The translations under genes and the position numbers were made by a program. 41,026 bases of DNA. Source: Vicinamibacteria bacterium. GTDB taxonomy: Bacteria > Acidobacteriota > Vicinamibacteria > Fen-336. Below the pieces are notes generated by a model. The model ran no database searches, was not told the origin of the DNA, and was given only the letters and a program-made list of their open reading frames with translations. The DNA is taken from the NCBI GenBank assembly GCA_025923995.1, contig JAICEW010000014.1, positions 1 to 41,026 on the forward strand, written 5' to 3'. Below are positions 1 to 9,485 of this stretch, in pieces. Every line of letters begins with the position of its first letter. Position 1 is the first letter of the stretch.

Positions 1-70
1 CGCGCGCGGCGTCGAGGATCTTGCGCCGGACCTCCTCGCGCTCCCGCTCACGTCGTTCCGTGATCCCCAT
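1..70 (-). CDS. TetR-family transcriptional regulator, N-terminal fragment (runs off window edge)
   Basis: Reverse complement reads ATG GGG ATC ACG GAA CGA CGT... = MGITERREREREEVRRKILDAAR, typical TetR N-terminus. Confidence 0.6.
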   Translation of the reverse strand, partial: MGITERREREREEVRRKILDAAR

Positions 71-88
71 CTCACGCCCCCAAACGCG

Positions 89-138
89 AGTTCAGTGTCT
101 TGAACTGACTCGCTGTTCTGTTTCTTAACGACGTTAAG
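89..138. promoter_or_regulatory. Two dyads upstream of the TetR gene (candidate operators)
   Basis: AGTTCA-gtgtct-TGAACT at 89-106 and CTTAAC-gac-GTTAAG at 124-138, both perfect 6-bp arms. Confidence 0.4.
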
Positions 139-218
139 TCTAGGGCCGATGTTCCATACCGGCAAGCCTCATGTGCCGGCGAGCGGTCGCCTGGACTGCT
201 GAACGCGTTTGGAATCAG

Positions 219-1583
219 CTACTTGATATAGAAAGTCTTGATGTTGACGAACTCGCGGATGCCGAAGTCCGCCAGCTCGCGGCCGTAGCCGGACTCCTTG
301 ATTCCGCCGAAGGGCAGCCGGGGATCGGAGCGGACCAGGGCGTTGACGAAGCAGCTCCCCGCCTCCAGCTCGCGCGCGACGCGCTCGCCCCGGGCGCCGT
401 CGCGAGTGAAGACGGCGGCTCCCAGCCCGAAGGGCGAGTCGTTGGCGATGCGGATGGCGTCGGCCTCGTCCCTGGCGGCGATGACGGCGGCCACGGGACC
501 GAAGGTCTCCTCCTCGTACACGGGCATGCCCTTGCGGACGTCCGTCAGCACGGTGGGGGGATAGAACGCGCCTGGCCCGTCGGGGACCTGCCCCCCCAGA
601 ATCACGCGCGCCCCCGCGCGGACGCTTCCCTCGACCTGGCGATGCAGGGCGTCGCGCAGGTCCGCGCGGGCGAGCGGCCCGACGTCCGTTCCCTCGGCCA
701 GCGGATCGCCGACCTTGCGCGCCCGCATCCGCTCGACCAGGCGGTCCTCGAACGCGCGGCGGACGTCGTCGACCACCACGAACCGCTTGGCGGCGATGCA
801 GCTCTGCCCGCCGTTGATCAGGCGCGAGGCGGCGCAGGTCTCGGCCGCGGCCTCCAGGTCCGCGTCCTCGAGCACCAGGTAGGGGTCGCTCCCGCCCAGC
901 TCCAGCACCGTCTTCTTGAGGACCGCCCCCGCGCGCGACGCGACCGCCTGCCCCGCGGGCGTGCTCCCGGTCAGCGTGACCGCCTTCACCTCGCGCGCCT
1001 CGATGACGCCCGCCACGCGCTCCGACCCGATCAGCAGCGCGCGGAACAGGGGCGGCGGGAAGCCGGCATCCTTGAACACCGCCTCGATCGCGAGCGCCGC
1101 GCCCGTGACGTTGGCCGCGTGCTTCAGCAGGCCCGCGTTGCCGGCCATGAGCGCGGGCGCGGCGAAGCGGAAGACCTGCCAGAGCGGGAAGTTCCACGGC
1201 ATCACGGCCAGCACCGGGCCCAGCGGCTCGAAAGCGACGAAGCTGCGCGTGGCGTCCGTCTTCGCCTCGCGGTCGGCCAGCAGCTCCTGCGCGTGGTCCG
1301 CATAGTAGCGGCAGACCCACGCGCACTTCTCCACCTCGCCCCGGCCCTGGGCCAGCGGCTTGCCCATCTCCTGCGCCATGAGGACGGCCAGCGGCTCCTT
1401 CCGCTCGTCCAGGAGATCGGCCGCGGCCCGCATCCTCGAGGCCCGCTCCGCGAACCCCGTCCGCTTCCAGCCCGCGAACGCGCAGGAGGCCTCCGCCAGG
1501 ATCATCGCCACCTCGGCCGCCGTCGCTTCGGGGTACTCGGCGATGACTTCGCCCGTCGCGGGGTTCAGCGAGCGCAGGCCCAT
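219..1583 (-). CDS. NAD(P)-dependent succinate-semialdehyde dehydrogenase / aldehyde dehydrogenase
   Basis: 454 aa with ALDH motifs: MPWNFPLWQ, LELGGSDPYLVLEDADL, GGQSCIAAKRF (catalytic Cys), EEETFGPVAAV, NDSPFGLGAAVF. Confidence 0.93.
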   Translation of the reverse strand: MGLRSLNPATGEVIAEYPEATAAEVAMILAEASCAFAGWKRTGFAERASRMRAAADLLDERKEPLAVLMAQEMGKPLAQGRGEVEKCAWVCRYYADHAQELLADREAKTDATRSFVAFEPLGPVLAVMPWNFPLWQVFRFAAPALMAGNAGLLKHAANVTGAALAIEAVFKDAGFPPPLFRALLIGSERVAGVIEAREVKAVTLTGSTPAGQAVASRAGAVLKKTVLELGGSDPYLVLEDADLEAAAETCAASRLINGGQSCIAAKRFVVVDDVRRAFEDRLVERMRARKVGDPLAEGTDVGPLARADLRDALHRQVEGSVRAGARVILGGQVPDGPGAFYPPTVLTDVRKGMPVYEEETFGPVAAVIAARDEADAIRIANDSPFGLGAAVFTRDGARGERVARELEAGSCFVNALVRSDPRLPFGGIKESGYGRELADFGIREFVNIKTFYIK

Positions 1584-1866
1584 GCGTCCTCCTCACGTCC
1601 ATGTTAGCCCGCGCGCCGATCGGGATGCCCCGGCTGGTAACACGACGCCTCCGCCGGCGTCACCTCCAGAGTCACCATGCCACGCTCACTCTCGCGGACC
1701 GCTCGCGTGTCGGCCCTCGCGCTCGCGCTCGTCGCCGGGGGCGGCCTTCGCCTTCACGGCGGGGTGCACGTGGAGCCGGCGGGCCCCCCGGTCCCGGGCG
1801 TGGACGAAGCCGTTTCCGAGACCTTCGAGGCCGCCGTCGCGGATGGGGCGTCGCGCCGCGGCGGGG

Positions 1867-2931
1867 TCAGCGACGCGGACGACTGGCTCGGCTGAGGTCG
1901 AGCAGCGCCTTCGCCTCGGCCGACTGCGGGTTGAGCGCGGCCAGCTTCTCGAAGTGCTCCTGCGCCTCCTCGACGAACCCGGCTTCGGCCAGCGCGACGC
2001 CAGCGGCCAGGTGCGAGCCGCTGCCGACCGCGGCCTCGACCCGGGCGGCCGCCTCGGCGCTCGCCACGTGGAAGCGCGCCTCGGCCGCGGGGGGCGCCGG
2101 GGCCGACACGCGTCCCGCGCGCGTCCGCGCCTCGATCTGCCAGAGGTAGGTCCTCCCGCGGGGCAGCGCGCGCTCGACCGTCCATTCGGTCGCGTGCAGC
2201 GTGGGGCTGGTGGCGACCGGCTCCAGGTCGAGATCGTAGATGGACACGACGTACCCGCTGGCCCCCGGATGGGCCGTGAAGCGCAGCGTCGGCCGGTCCG
2301 ACCGCACGATCGTGGAGAGCGGCGCGACCGGGCCGAACGGCGCGGGAGCGCCTTCCGCCCCCATCGCGGTCACGGGGGAGACGGCCAGGTCGTCCCGCAG
2401 CGGCGCGACGCGGAGGCGGCCGGAGCGCAGGGCTTCGGCCAGCGACGGCTGCAACGCGGGCGGGACCGCCACGCCGTCGATGGACCCGTCGGCGCGGAGC
2501 GCGATGGCGCCGGTCGCATCCGCCATGCGAGCCAGCGCCGCGGGCGCAGCGGGCGTGGGGGCCACCGCCACGCCGCCGGTGTCGGGACGGGTGCGGCCGC
2601 GCGTCCCGTAGAGCCCCGCCGCCAGGGCCGCGAGCACCGCCGCCGCCGCGGCCCATCCCATCCACCAGGCCCCCGCCGATGGGCGGCTCGCGTTCATCTC
2701 GGCCCGCAGGTCGCGCAGGTCCTGGACCTCGGCCCGCAGCAGCGGGTCGTCCGCGAGGCGCTCCTCGAACAGCAGGCGCTCGTCGCCCGCGAGCTGGCCG
2801 TCCACGTAGGCGGCGACGTCCTCGTAGGAGGGGCCGTCGGCGTCGGCGGCCGCGAGCGTCTCCTGGAAGGAAGAGGCCAGCCGCCGCCGGGCCGTCTCGG
2901 CGTCCGGTGCGCGCCGCGTGTCGTGGCTCAT
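1867..2931 (-). CDS. Membrane-anchored anti-sigma-like protein with C-terminal TPR-like segment
   Basis: MSHDTRR... start; N-terminal AAYVDGQLAGDERLLFEERLADDPLLRAEV typical of anti-sigma N-termini; one TM (WWMGWAAAAAVLAALAAGLYG); C-term VALAEAGFVEEAQEHFEKLAALNPQSAEAKALL TPR-like. Directly downstream of the sigma-like gene. Confidence 0.6.
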   Translation of the reverse strand: MSHDTRRAPDAETARRRLASSFQETLAAADADGPSYEDVAAYVDGQLAGDERLLFEERLADDPLLRAEVQDLRDLRAEMNASRPSAGAWWMGWAAAAAVLAALAAGLYGTRGRTRPDTGGVAVAPTPAAPAALARMADATGAIALRADGSIDGVAVPPALQPSLAEALRSGRLRVAPLRDDLAVSPVTAMGAEGAPAPFGPVAPLSTIVRSDRPTLRFTAHPGASGYVVSIYDLDLEPVATSPTLHATEWTVERALPRGRTYLWQIEARTRAGRVSAPAPPAAEARFHVASAEAAARVEAAVGSGSHLAAGVALAEAGFVEEAQEHFEKLAALNPQSAEAKALLDLSRASRPRR

Positions 2932-2953
2932 CGGTGGTCTCTCATGACGGACG

Positions 2954-4045
2954 TCAGCCCCTCGCCAGGGTTGAAGAGTCGGGCGGTTGCTCTGTGATAC
3001 CACTCACGAACTTTTTCGCCACCGGCACCTTGCGCATCCGCCGGGCCAGCCGCTCCCGCGCGCACTTGCGGAAGTTGATGACCTGGCGGCGCGTGACCTT
3101 CAGCTCCTCCGCGATCCACTCGTCGTCCACGGGCAGGCGGGGCCACAGCTCGGCCAGGCGTTCGGGCGACAGCCCGACCACTTCGGAGATGCGGGCCTGG
3201 CTCGCGACTCCGGTGACGGGGAACAGGCCGAGCATGCCGCCGCCGCCCTCGTCGCGCAGGTTGAGCAGGAGTGCCATGCGCTGGTGCGCCGGCAGCTCGC
3301 AGATCTCCGCCCAGAGCCGCTCGAGGTAGCGCCGGCTGTCGATCTGCTCGGCCGCCGAGGGCGCCGGGTCCGCCAGGCGCGACTCCAGCGACGTGCCGGG
3401 CTCGCTCTCGTCGGCCAGGCTGACCGCCTCGTCGGAGACTCCCAGGACCCGCCCCACCGCGTCCGCCAGCTGCTCCAGCCGGCAGGGCGCGCCGGCCTGG
3501 TCGATGAGTGCCCGCACCAGCTCGGCGAACGGACGCGGCCCCATGCGCGCGCCTGCGTCCGCCAGCCGCATCGTTGCTTCCGCGGCGGCCGGCCGGCCCT
3601 GCCACGCGGCTCGGCCCGCCAGCCACGCGTGCCGCTCGCCCGCCCAGAGCGCGAGCCCCGGCTCGTGGGTCAGCACGTAGCGCACCTTGTTGCGCAGTCG
3701 CGAGCGCTGCGGGTAACGGTGGCGGAAGAACGCGTGGCAGGCGTTGTGCGCGCAGGCCGCGACGTAGCCGCTGAAGCTGGCCAGCGGCTCGGCCCGCGGC
3801 TCGCGGCGCAGCGACCACAGGTGCGCCGTCAGCCGCAGGAGCACGCCCGAGTGCACGTCCCCCGCGTCGGCCGCGCCGCCGGCGCGGTCGGGGATCTGCC
3901 CGCGCACGACGTCGCGCACCAGCGGTGACGCGTGCCGCTCGAGCAGCTCGGACAGGCACACGCGTGCCGCCTCCTCGTCCGGGCTCTCCAGGAAGGGCCT
4001 CAGGAGGGGGTCGTGGCCGACCTCCACGCCCGGAAGGGATGCCAT
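2954..4045 (-). CDS. Sigma-70-family-like RNA polymerase sigma factor with a long linker
   Basis: SFSGYVAACAHNACHAFFRHRYP region 2-like; ICELPAHQRMALLLNLRD and WIAEELKVTRRQVINFRKCARERLARRM HTH region 4-like. Start MASLPGVEV chosen over the ORF-track start. Confidence 0.6.
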   Translation of the reverse strand: MASLPGVEVGHDPLLRPFLESPDEEAARVCLSELLERHASPLVRDVVRGQIPDRAGGAADAGDVHSGVLLRLTAHLWSLRREPRAEPLASFSGYVAACAHNACHAFFRHRYPQRSRLRNKVRYVLTHEPGLALWAGERHAWLAGRAAWQGRPAAAEATMRLADAGARMGPRPFAELVRALIDQAGAPCRLEQLADAVGRVLGVSDEAVSLADESEPGTSLESRLADPAPSAAEQIDSRRYLERLWAEICELPAHQRMALLLNLRDEGGGGMLGLFPVTGVASQARISEVVGLSPERLAELWPRLPVDDEWIAEELKVTRRQVINFRKCARERLARRMRKVPVAKKFVSGITEQPPDSSTLARG

Positions 4046-4107
4046 CGCCACATGATGATAGCGGCTGGTTGCCCGCCGTGTCGGCGGGGGCATAGACTCG
4101 TCGCATC

Positions 4108-7100
4108 ATGCCAGAGACGATGGCGGATCCCATCCTGGACGCGCTGGTCGGCGATTTCGGAGGGAACTACGCGTTCGCCCTCGACCTGCTGGAGGACTAC
4201 CGGAAGGATCGCAAGTCCGTCGACGGCAGCTGGCGCGAGTACTTCGACCGCATCACCGGCGCGCCCCCGGAGACGGCGCCGGCCGCTCCCGCGCAGCCGG
4301 CGGCGCCCCCGGCCAGCGAGCCCGCGCCGGCCGCGGCCGCCCCCGCCGCGGCGCCGGCCGAGGTGATCGACACCAAGCCCGTGCAGATCGTCCGGGCGGC
4401 GCCGGCGACGCCCGCCGCGCCGAAGTCCAAGGCGCTGGTCGTGCCCGCCATCCTGCCCGGCGACATCGCGCAGCCCATCCGCGGCGGCGCCATGCGCATC
4501 GTCGAGAACATGGAAGCCAGCCTCACCATGCCCACCGCGACGTCGGTGCGCACGGTGCCGGTGCGCACCCTCGAGGAGAACCGCACCATCCTCAACAAGC
4601 ACCGCGGCGCCGCGGGCGCGGGCAAGATCAGCTTCACGCACCTGGTGGCCTGGGCCATCCTGCGTGCGCTCGACACCTTCCCACGGCTCAACGACGCCTA
4701 CGCGGAGCTGGACGGGCAGGCCCACCGCATCCAGCGCGACGCGGTGCGCCTGGGCATCGCCGTGGACGTGCAGAAGAAGGACGGCAGCCGCACCCTGCTG
4801 GTGCCCAACATCAAGAACGCCGGCACGCTCGACTTCGAGTCCTTCCTGAAGGCGTTCGACGACCTGGTCGGCCGCGCGCGCAAGGGCACCATCTCGCCCG
4901 ACGACTTCAGGGGCACGACCGTATCCCTCACGAACCCCGGCACCGTGGGCACGACCGCGTCCGCTCCGCGGCTGATGCCGGGACAGGGCCTGATCGTCGC
5001 CACCGGCAGCCTGGACTACCCGGCCGAGTACCGTTCGATGGCCCCGCGCACGCTGTCGCTGCTGGGGATCAGCAAGGTCATGACCGTGACCTCGACCTAC
5101 GACCACCGGATCATCCAGGGCGCGGAGTCGGGCCTGTTCCTCTCGCGCATCGAGGAGCTGCTGAAGGGCGAGGACGCGTTCTACGAGCGCATCTTCCGCG
5201 ACCTGAAGCTCCCGCACCGGCCCGTGCGCTGGGAGATCGACGTCACGCCGGGCCTGTTCGGCCCCGCGGGCAGCGACGAGCAGGTGGAGAAGCAGGCGCG
5301 CGTGCTGCAGCTGATCCACAACTACCGCGTGCGCGGCCACCTGGTGGCCGACCTGGACCCGCTCGACTCGACGCGCGCGCCGCACAAGGACCTGGACCCG
5401 CACACGTACGGGCTCACGCTGTGGGACCTGGACCGCGAGTTCATCACGAACGGCCTCTCCGGCAAGGACCGCGCGACGCTGCGCGAGATCCTCGAGGTCC
5501 TGCGCGACACCTACTGCGGCACGGTCGGCGTCGAGTACATGTACATCGCCGACCCCGAGCGCAAGGAGTGGCTGCAGGACCGCATGGAGTCGACGCGCAA
5601 CCGCGCGCAGCTCACTCCGGCCGACCGCCAGCGGGTGCTGGAGAAGGTGGTGGAGGCCGAGAGCTTCGAGCGCTTCCTGCACGCGCGCTACATCGGGCAC
5701 AAGCGCTTCTCGCTCGAGGGCTGCGAGGCGCTCATCCCGCTGCTCGACCGCGTGCTCAACGACGCCGCGCAGGTGGGCGTGGTGGAGGCCATCATCGGCA
5801 TGGCCCACCGCGGCCGCCTCAACGTGCTGGCCAACACCATCGGCAAGCCGCTGGCCCAGATCTTCAAGGAGTTCGAGGGCGTCTCCGACCCCGACTCGAC
5901 GCAGGGCTCGGGCGACGTGAAGTACCACCTGGGCGCGACGGGCACGCACGAGGCGCCGGGCGGCCGGACGATGGCGGTCGGCGTCGCGCCCAATCCCAGC
6001 CACCTCGAGTTCGTGAACCCGGTGGTCGAGGGCATGGTGCGCGCGAGGCAGGACGCGCTGGGCGACACGGAGCGCAAGCGGGTGCTGCCGATCCTGCTGC
6101 ACGGCGACGCGGCGTTCGCGGGCCAGGGCATCGTGGCCGAGACGCTCAACCTGGCCGACCTCGAGGGCTACCACACGGGCGGCACCGTGCACGTCGTGAT
6201 CAACAACCAGATCGGCTTCACCACGCTGCCCAAGGACGCGCGCTCGTCGACCTACTGCACCGACGTGGCCAAGATGGTCCACGCGCCCGTCTTCCACGTG
6301 AACGGCGACGACCCGGAAGCGGTCGTGCACGCCGCCACCGTGGCCTTCGAGTACCGGCAGCGCTTCAAGCGCGACGTCGTCATCGACCTGGTCGGCTACC
6401 GCCGCTGGGGCCACAACGAGGGCGACGAGCCGAGCTACACGCAGCCGCTCATGTACGCCAAGATCAAGAGCCATCCTTCCGTCGCGCACCTGTACGGCGA
6501 GCAGCTCGTGCGCGCGGGAGCGGTCACGGCGGAGGCGCTCGACGCGCTGTGGGCCGAGAAGAAGGCGCAGATGCAGCGCGAGGGCACGGACGGCAGCTTC
6601 GCCGCCATCGCCAAGCGGACGGCGCAAGTCCCGCCCGTGGTCGACGCGGGCGCGATGTGGGGACGCATCAAGGCCACCCTGCGCGCCCTCTCCAGCGTGC
6701 CCGAGGGGTTCGAGCTGCACCCCAAGCTCCAGCCGCTGCTGAAGGCGCGCGCGGACCTGCTGGACGGCAAGGGCGGCTGTGACTGGGCCACCGCGGAGGC
6801 GATGGCGTTCGGGACGCTGCTGCTGGAGGGGCGCTCCGTGCGCCTGTCCGGCCAGGACTCCGGCCGCGGGACCTTCAGCCAGCGGCACGCCATGCTCTAC
6901 GACACGCGCTCCGCGCGCGAGTACGTGCCGCTGCAGACCGTGGCCGCGGCCGGCGCGCGCTTCGAGGTGCACGACAGCCTGCTCTCCGAGGCCGCGGTGA
7001 TGGGCTTCGAGTTCGGGTACGCCGTCGCCGACCACGAGATCCTCGTCATGTGGGAGGCGCAGTTCGGCGACTTCTGGAACGGCGCGCAGGTGATCGTCGA

Positions 7101-7806
7101 CCAGTTCCTCGTCGCGTCCGAGACCAAGTGGGGACAGCCGACCGGGCTGGTGCTGCTGCTGCCGCACGGGCACGAGGGGCAGGGGCCCGAGCACTCCAGC
7201 GCGCGCATCGAGCGCTTCCTGACGCTCGGCGCCGAGGACAACATCTTCGTCTGCTATCCCTCGTCGCCCGCGTCGTACTTCCACCTGCTGCGCAAGCACG
7301 GCCGCGACCCGGTCGAGAAGCCGATGGTGGTGATGACGCCCAAGAGCCTGCTGCGCCACCCGCGGTGCGTCTCGAAGCTGGAGGAGCTGGCCGAGGGCCG
7401 CTTCCAGGAGGTGCTGGACGACACCGGCGTGGACGCGCTGCGCGTGCGCCGCGTGGCGCTGATGACCGGCAAGCTCTACTACGACGTCGTGCAGGAGCGC
7501 GAGAAGCGCGGCGCGACCGACGTCGCGCTCGTGCGCATGGAGCAGCTCTACCCGTTCGCCGGAGAGGAGCTGGCGCGCGTGCTCTCGCGCTATCCGGTCG
7601 GCGCCGAGATCGTGTGGGCGCAGGAGGAGCCGCGCAACATGGGCGCGTGGCGCTTCGTGCGGGAGGCCTTCCTCGACGGCCAGGTGGACGCCGGCGGGCG
7701 GCAGCCCCGCTACATCGGCCGCCAGGCCAGCGCGTCGCCCGCGCCCGGCTCGCACAAGCTCCACGTCGCCGAGCAGGAGGCGATCGTCCGCGACGTGCTG
7801 GCCTGA
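4108..7806 (+). CDS. kgd: Multifunctional 2-oxoglutarate decarboxylase/dehydrogenase E1 with N-terminal E2 succinyltransferase domain (Kgd type)
   Basis: 1232 aa; N-terminal GNYAFALDLLEDYRKDRKSVDGSWREYF, Ala/Pro linker, E2-like core (TSTYDHRIIQGAESG), then E1 with TPP region (GMAHRGRLNVLANTIGKPL, HGDAAFAGQGIVAET, GYRRWGHNEGDEPSYTQP). Confidence 0.96.
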   Translation: MPETMADPILDALVGDFGGNYAFALDLLEDYRKDRKSVDGSWREYFDRITGAPPETAPAAPAQPAAPPASEPAPAAAAPAAAPAEVIDTKPVQIVRAAPATPAAPKSKALVVPAILPGDIAQPIRGGAMRIVENMEASLTMPTATSVRTVPVRTLEENRTILNKHRGAAGAGKISFTHLVAWAILRALDTFPRLNDAYAELDGQAHRIQRDAVRLGIAVDVQKKDGSRTLLVPNIKNAGTLDFESFLKAFDDLVGRARKGTISPDDFRGTTVSLTNPGTVGTTASAPRLMPGQGLIVATGSLDYPAEYRSMAPRTLSLLGISKVMTVTSTYDHRIIQGAESGLFLSRIEELLKGEDAFYERIFRDLKLPHRPVRWEIDVTPGLFGPAGSDEQVEKQARVLQLIHNYRVRGHLVADLDPLDSTRAPHKDLDPHTYGLTLWDLDREFITNGLSGKDRATLREILEVLRDTYCGTVGVEYMYIADPERKEWLQDRMESTRNRAQLTPADRQRVLEKVVEAESFERFLHARYIGHKRFSLEGCEALIPLLDRVLNDAAQVGVVEAIIGMAHRGRLNVLANTIGKPLAQIFKEFEGVSDPDSTQGSGDVKYHLGATGTHEAPGGRTMAVGVAPNPSHLEFVNPVVEGMVRARQDALGDTERKRVLPILLHGDAAFAGQGIVAETLNLADLEGYHTGGTVHVVINNQIGFTTLPKDARSSTYCTDVAKMVHAPVFHVNGDDPEAVVHAATVAFEYRQRFKRDVVIDLVGYRRWGHNEGDEPSYTQPLMYAKIKSHPSVAHLYGEQLVRAGAVTAEALDALWAEKKAQMQREGTDGSFAAIAKRTAQVPPVVDAGAMWGRIKATLRALSSVPEGFELHPKLQPLLKARADLLDGKGGCDWATAEAMAFGTLLLEGRSVRLSGQDSGRGTFSQRHAMLYDTRSAREYVPLQTVAAAGARFEVHDSLLSEAAVMGFEFGYAVADHEILVMWEAQFGDFWNGAQVIVDQFLVASETKWGQPTGLVLLLPHGHEGQGPEHSSARIERFLTLGAEDNIFVCYPSSPASYFHLLRKHGRDPVEKPMVVMTPKSLLRHPRCVSKLEELAEGRFQEVLDDTGVDALRVRRVALMTGKLYYDVVQEREKRGATDVALVRMEQLYPFAGEELARVLSRYPVGAEIVWAQEEPRNMGAWRFVREAFLDGQVDAGGRQPRYIGRQASASPAPGSHKLHVAEQEAIVRDVLA

Positions 7807-7834
7807 GACCAGGCTGTATCGGAGGACGTACCGG

Positions 7835-8857
7835 ATGATCGTGGCCAGGTACCGCCACGCGGGGCGGATCGTGACGGCCTCCAGCGTCGGGGCGTGTGTG
7901 TGTCTCGCGCTGCTCGGCGGCGCGTGCGGTGGCGGCTCCTCCGCGCCCACGTCGACATCGACATCGCGCATCCCCGGCGATTACATCAACGAGATCCTCG
8001 CGCTCATGCAGGACCAGGCGATCCATCGAGCCCGCATCAACTGGACCGACTTCCGGGCGCGGGTGACCGGAGCCGCGCAGGGAGCCCAGACGATCCCGGA
8101 GCTCTACCCGGCGATCTCGCTGGCACTGGGCATGCTGGAAGACCGTCACAGCTTCTACGTGGCCACGTCCGGTTCCTTCGTCGGGAATCCCGGCTCTCCG
8201 CGGTGCGCCGCCGCGCCGGTGGCTGCTCCTGCGACACCGCCCGACATCGGTTACGTGCGGATCGCGTCCTTCAGCAGCACCGCGCCCAACGCCGACAGGC
8301 AGTTCGCCGACGAGATCACGAGGCAGATCAAGTCGCGCGACACACCGGGGCTGGCCGGCTGGATCGTGGACCTCAGGGGCAACGGCGGCGGGAACATGTG
8401 GCCGATGATCGCAGGCATCGGGCCCGTGCTCGGTGAGGGCATCGCCGGCTACTTCATCCCGCCGGTCGGGGCGGCGACGGAATGGGGCTACCTCGACGGC
8501 GGTGCCTACTCCGGCGGCAGTGTCGTCGTCCGGACGTCGCAGACCTACACGCTCATCCGCCGCGCTCCCCGGGTCGCCGTGTTGACGGATCTGGCCGTGG
8601 CCAGCTCCGGCGAAGCGGTGGGAGTGGCGTTCCGGGCACGACCGAACACGCGCAGCTTCGGCAGCCCGACCTGTGGGCTCTCGACGGCCAACCAGAGCCT
8701 CCGTCTGAGCGACGGCGCGACGCTGTTCTTGACCGTCTCGGTGATGGCGGATCGGACCCGTGCGCCCTATGGCTCGTCGCTCGCCCCCGACGAGCCTGTA
8801 TCGGGAGACGCGGAGGTCGTCCAGAGGGCGATCGACTGGCTCAGGGGGGAGGCGTGA
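7835..8857 (+). CDS. S41-family peptidase, predicted lipoprotein
   Basis: Lipobox-like LALLGGACGGG; S41 motifs GWIVDLRGNGGGNMWPMI and VAVLTDLAVASSGEAVGVAFR. Confidence 0.85.
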   Translation: MIVARYRHAGRIVTASSVGACVCLALLGGACGGGSSAPTSTSTSRIPGDYINEILALMQDQAIHRARINWTDFRARVTGAAQGAQTIPELYPAISLALGMLEDRHSFYVATSGSFVGNPGSPRCAAAPVAAPATPPDIGYVRIASFSSTAPNADRQFADEITRQIKSRDTPGLAGWIVDLRGNGGGNMWPMIAGIGPVLGEGIAGYFIPPVGAATEWGYLDGGAYSGGSVVVRTSQTYTLIRRAPRVAVLTDLAVASSGEAVGVAFRARPNTRSFGSPTCGLSTANQSLRLSDGATLFLTVSVMADRTRAPYGSSLAPDEPVSGDAEVVQRAIDWLRGEA

Positions 8858-9393
8858 GGCACCGAGCGGTCCTATGGGTGGCGGCAGGCCTGATGGTGCC
8901 CGCGGGCACCGCTTCCACGCAAGACGCGCCGGCGAGCGTGCCCGACCGTGCGAAGGTCGTCGCGGCCGCCGTCCAGCTCATGAACAAGGCGCGGCACTCC
9001 GCGCTGATCACGATCGGCCTCGACGGGCACCCGCAGTCGAGGATCGTGGATCCGTTCCCCCCCGAGCCGGACATGACGGTCTGGATCGCGACGAATCCGG
9101 TCACGCGGAAAGTCGAGCAGATCAAGAAGGACCCGCGGGTGACGCTGTTCTACTTCGACCCGTCCGGGCCCGGGTACGTGACGCTGCTCGCCCGCGCCGA
9201 AGTCGTGACCGATCCGGCCGAGAAGGCGAAGCGCTGGAAGGAAGACTGGGCCGAGTTCTACAAGGACAAGTACCGTGGCGGCGATTACGTGCTCATCCGC
9301 TGCAGGCCGATCCGGCTCGAGCTCGTCAGCTACGCCCACGACATCCTGAACGACCCGGACACCTGGCGGCCCGTGGCCATCGAGTTCCCGTAG
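8854..9393 (+). CDS. Pyridoxamine 5'-phosphate oxidase-like (split-barrel FMN-binding) protein with predicted signal peptide
   Basis: GTG start overlaps the S41 stop (GTGA). VRHRAVLWVAAGLMVPAGTAST signal-like N-term; LITIGLDGHPQSRIVDPF... VWIATNPVTRKVEQIKKDPRVTLFYFDPSG PNPOx-like. Confidence 0.8.
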   Translation: MRHRAVLWVAAGLMVPAGTASTQDAPASVPDRAKVVAAAVQLMNKARHSALITIGLDGHPQSRIVDPFPPEPDMTVWIATNPVTRKVEQIKKDPRVTLFYFDPSGPGYVTLLARAEVVTDPAEKAKRWKEDWAEFYKDKYRGGDYVLIRCRPIRLELVSYAHDILNDPDTWRPVAIEFP

Positions 9394-9485
9394 AGTGGAC
9401 TGGTCAGCGTCACAGAGCCACGGGTCCTCGCAGAGGCGCTGGGGCAGGCCTCGAGCCAGGTGCAGCGGAACAGGACAAGGAGCGT

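Noticed and set aside
169-1607. Long ORFs in other frames over the aldehyde dehydrogenase (477 and 478 aa)
   Set aside because: Arg/Gly/Ala-rich shadow translations with no recognisable motifs; the 454-aa frame has all ALDH motifs.
1677-1895. 72-aa + strand ORF with signal-like N-terminus (MPRSLSRTARVSALALALVAGGGLRLHGG)
   Set aside because: Overlaps the 3' end of the anti-sigma-like gene, no recognisable domain after the leader; cannot be supported without homologues.
4000-7971. 1323-aa minus-strand ORF opposite kgd
   Set aside because: High-GC shadow ORF: low-complexity Arg/Val/His/Leu composition, no domain motif, fully antisense to a clearly coding kgd.
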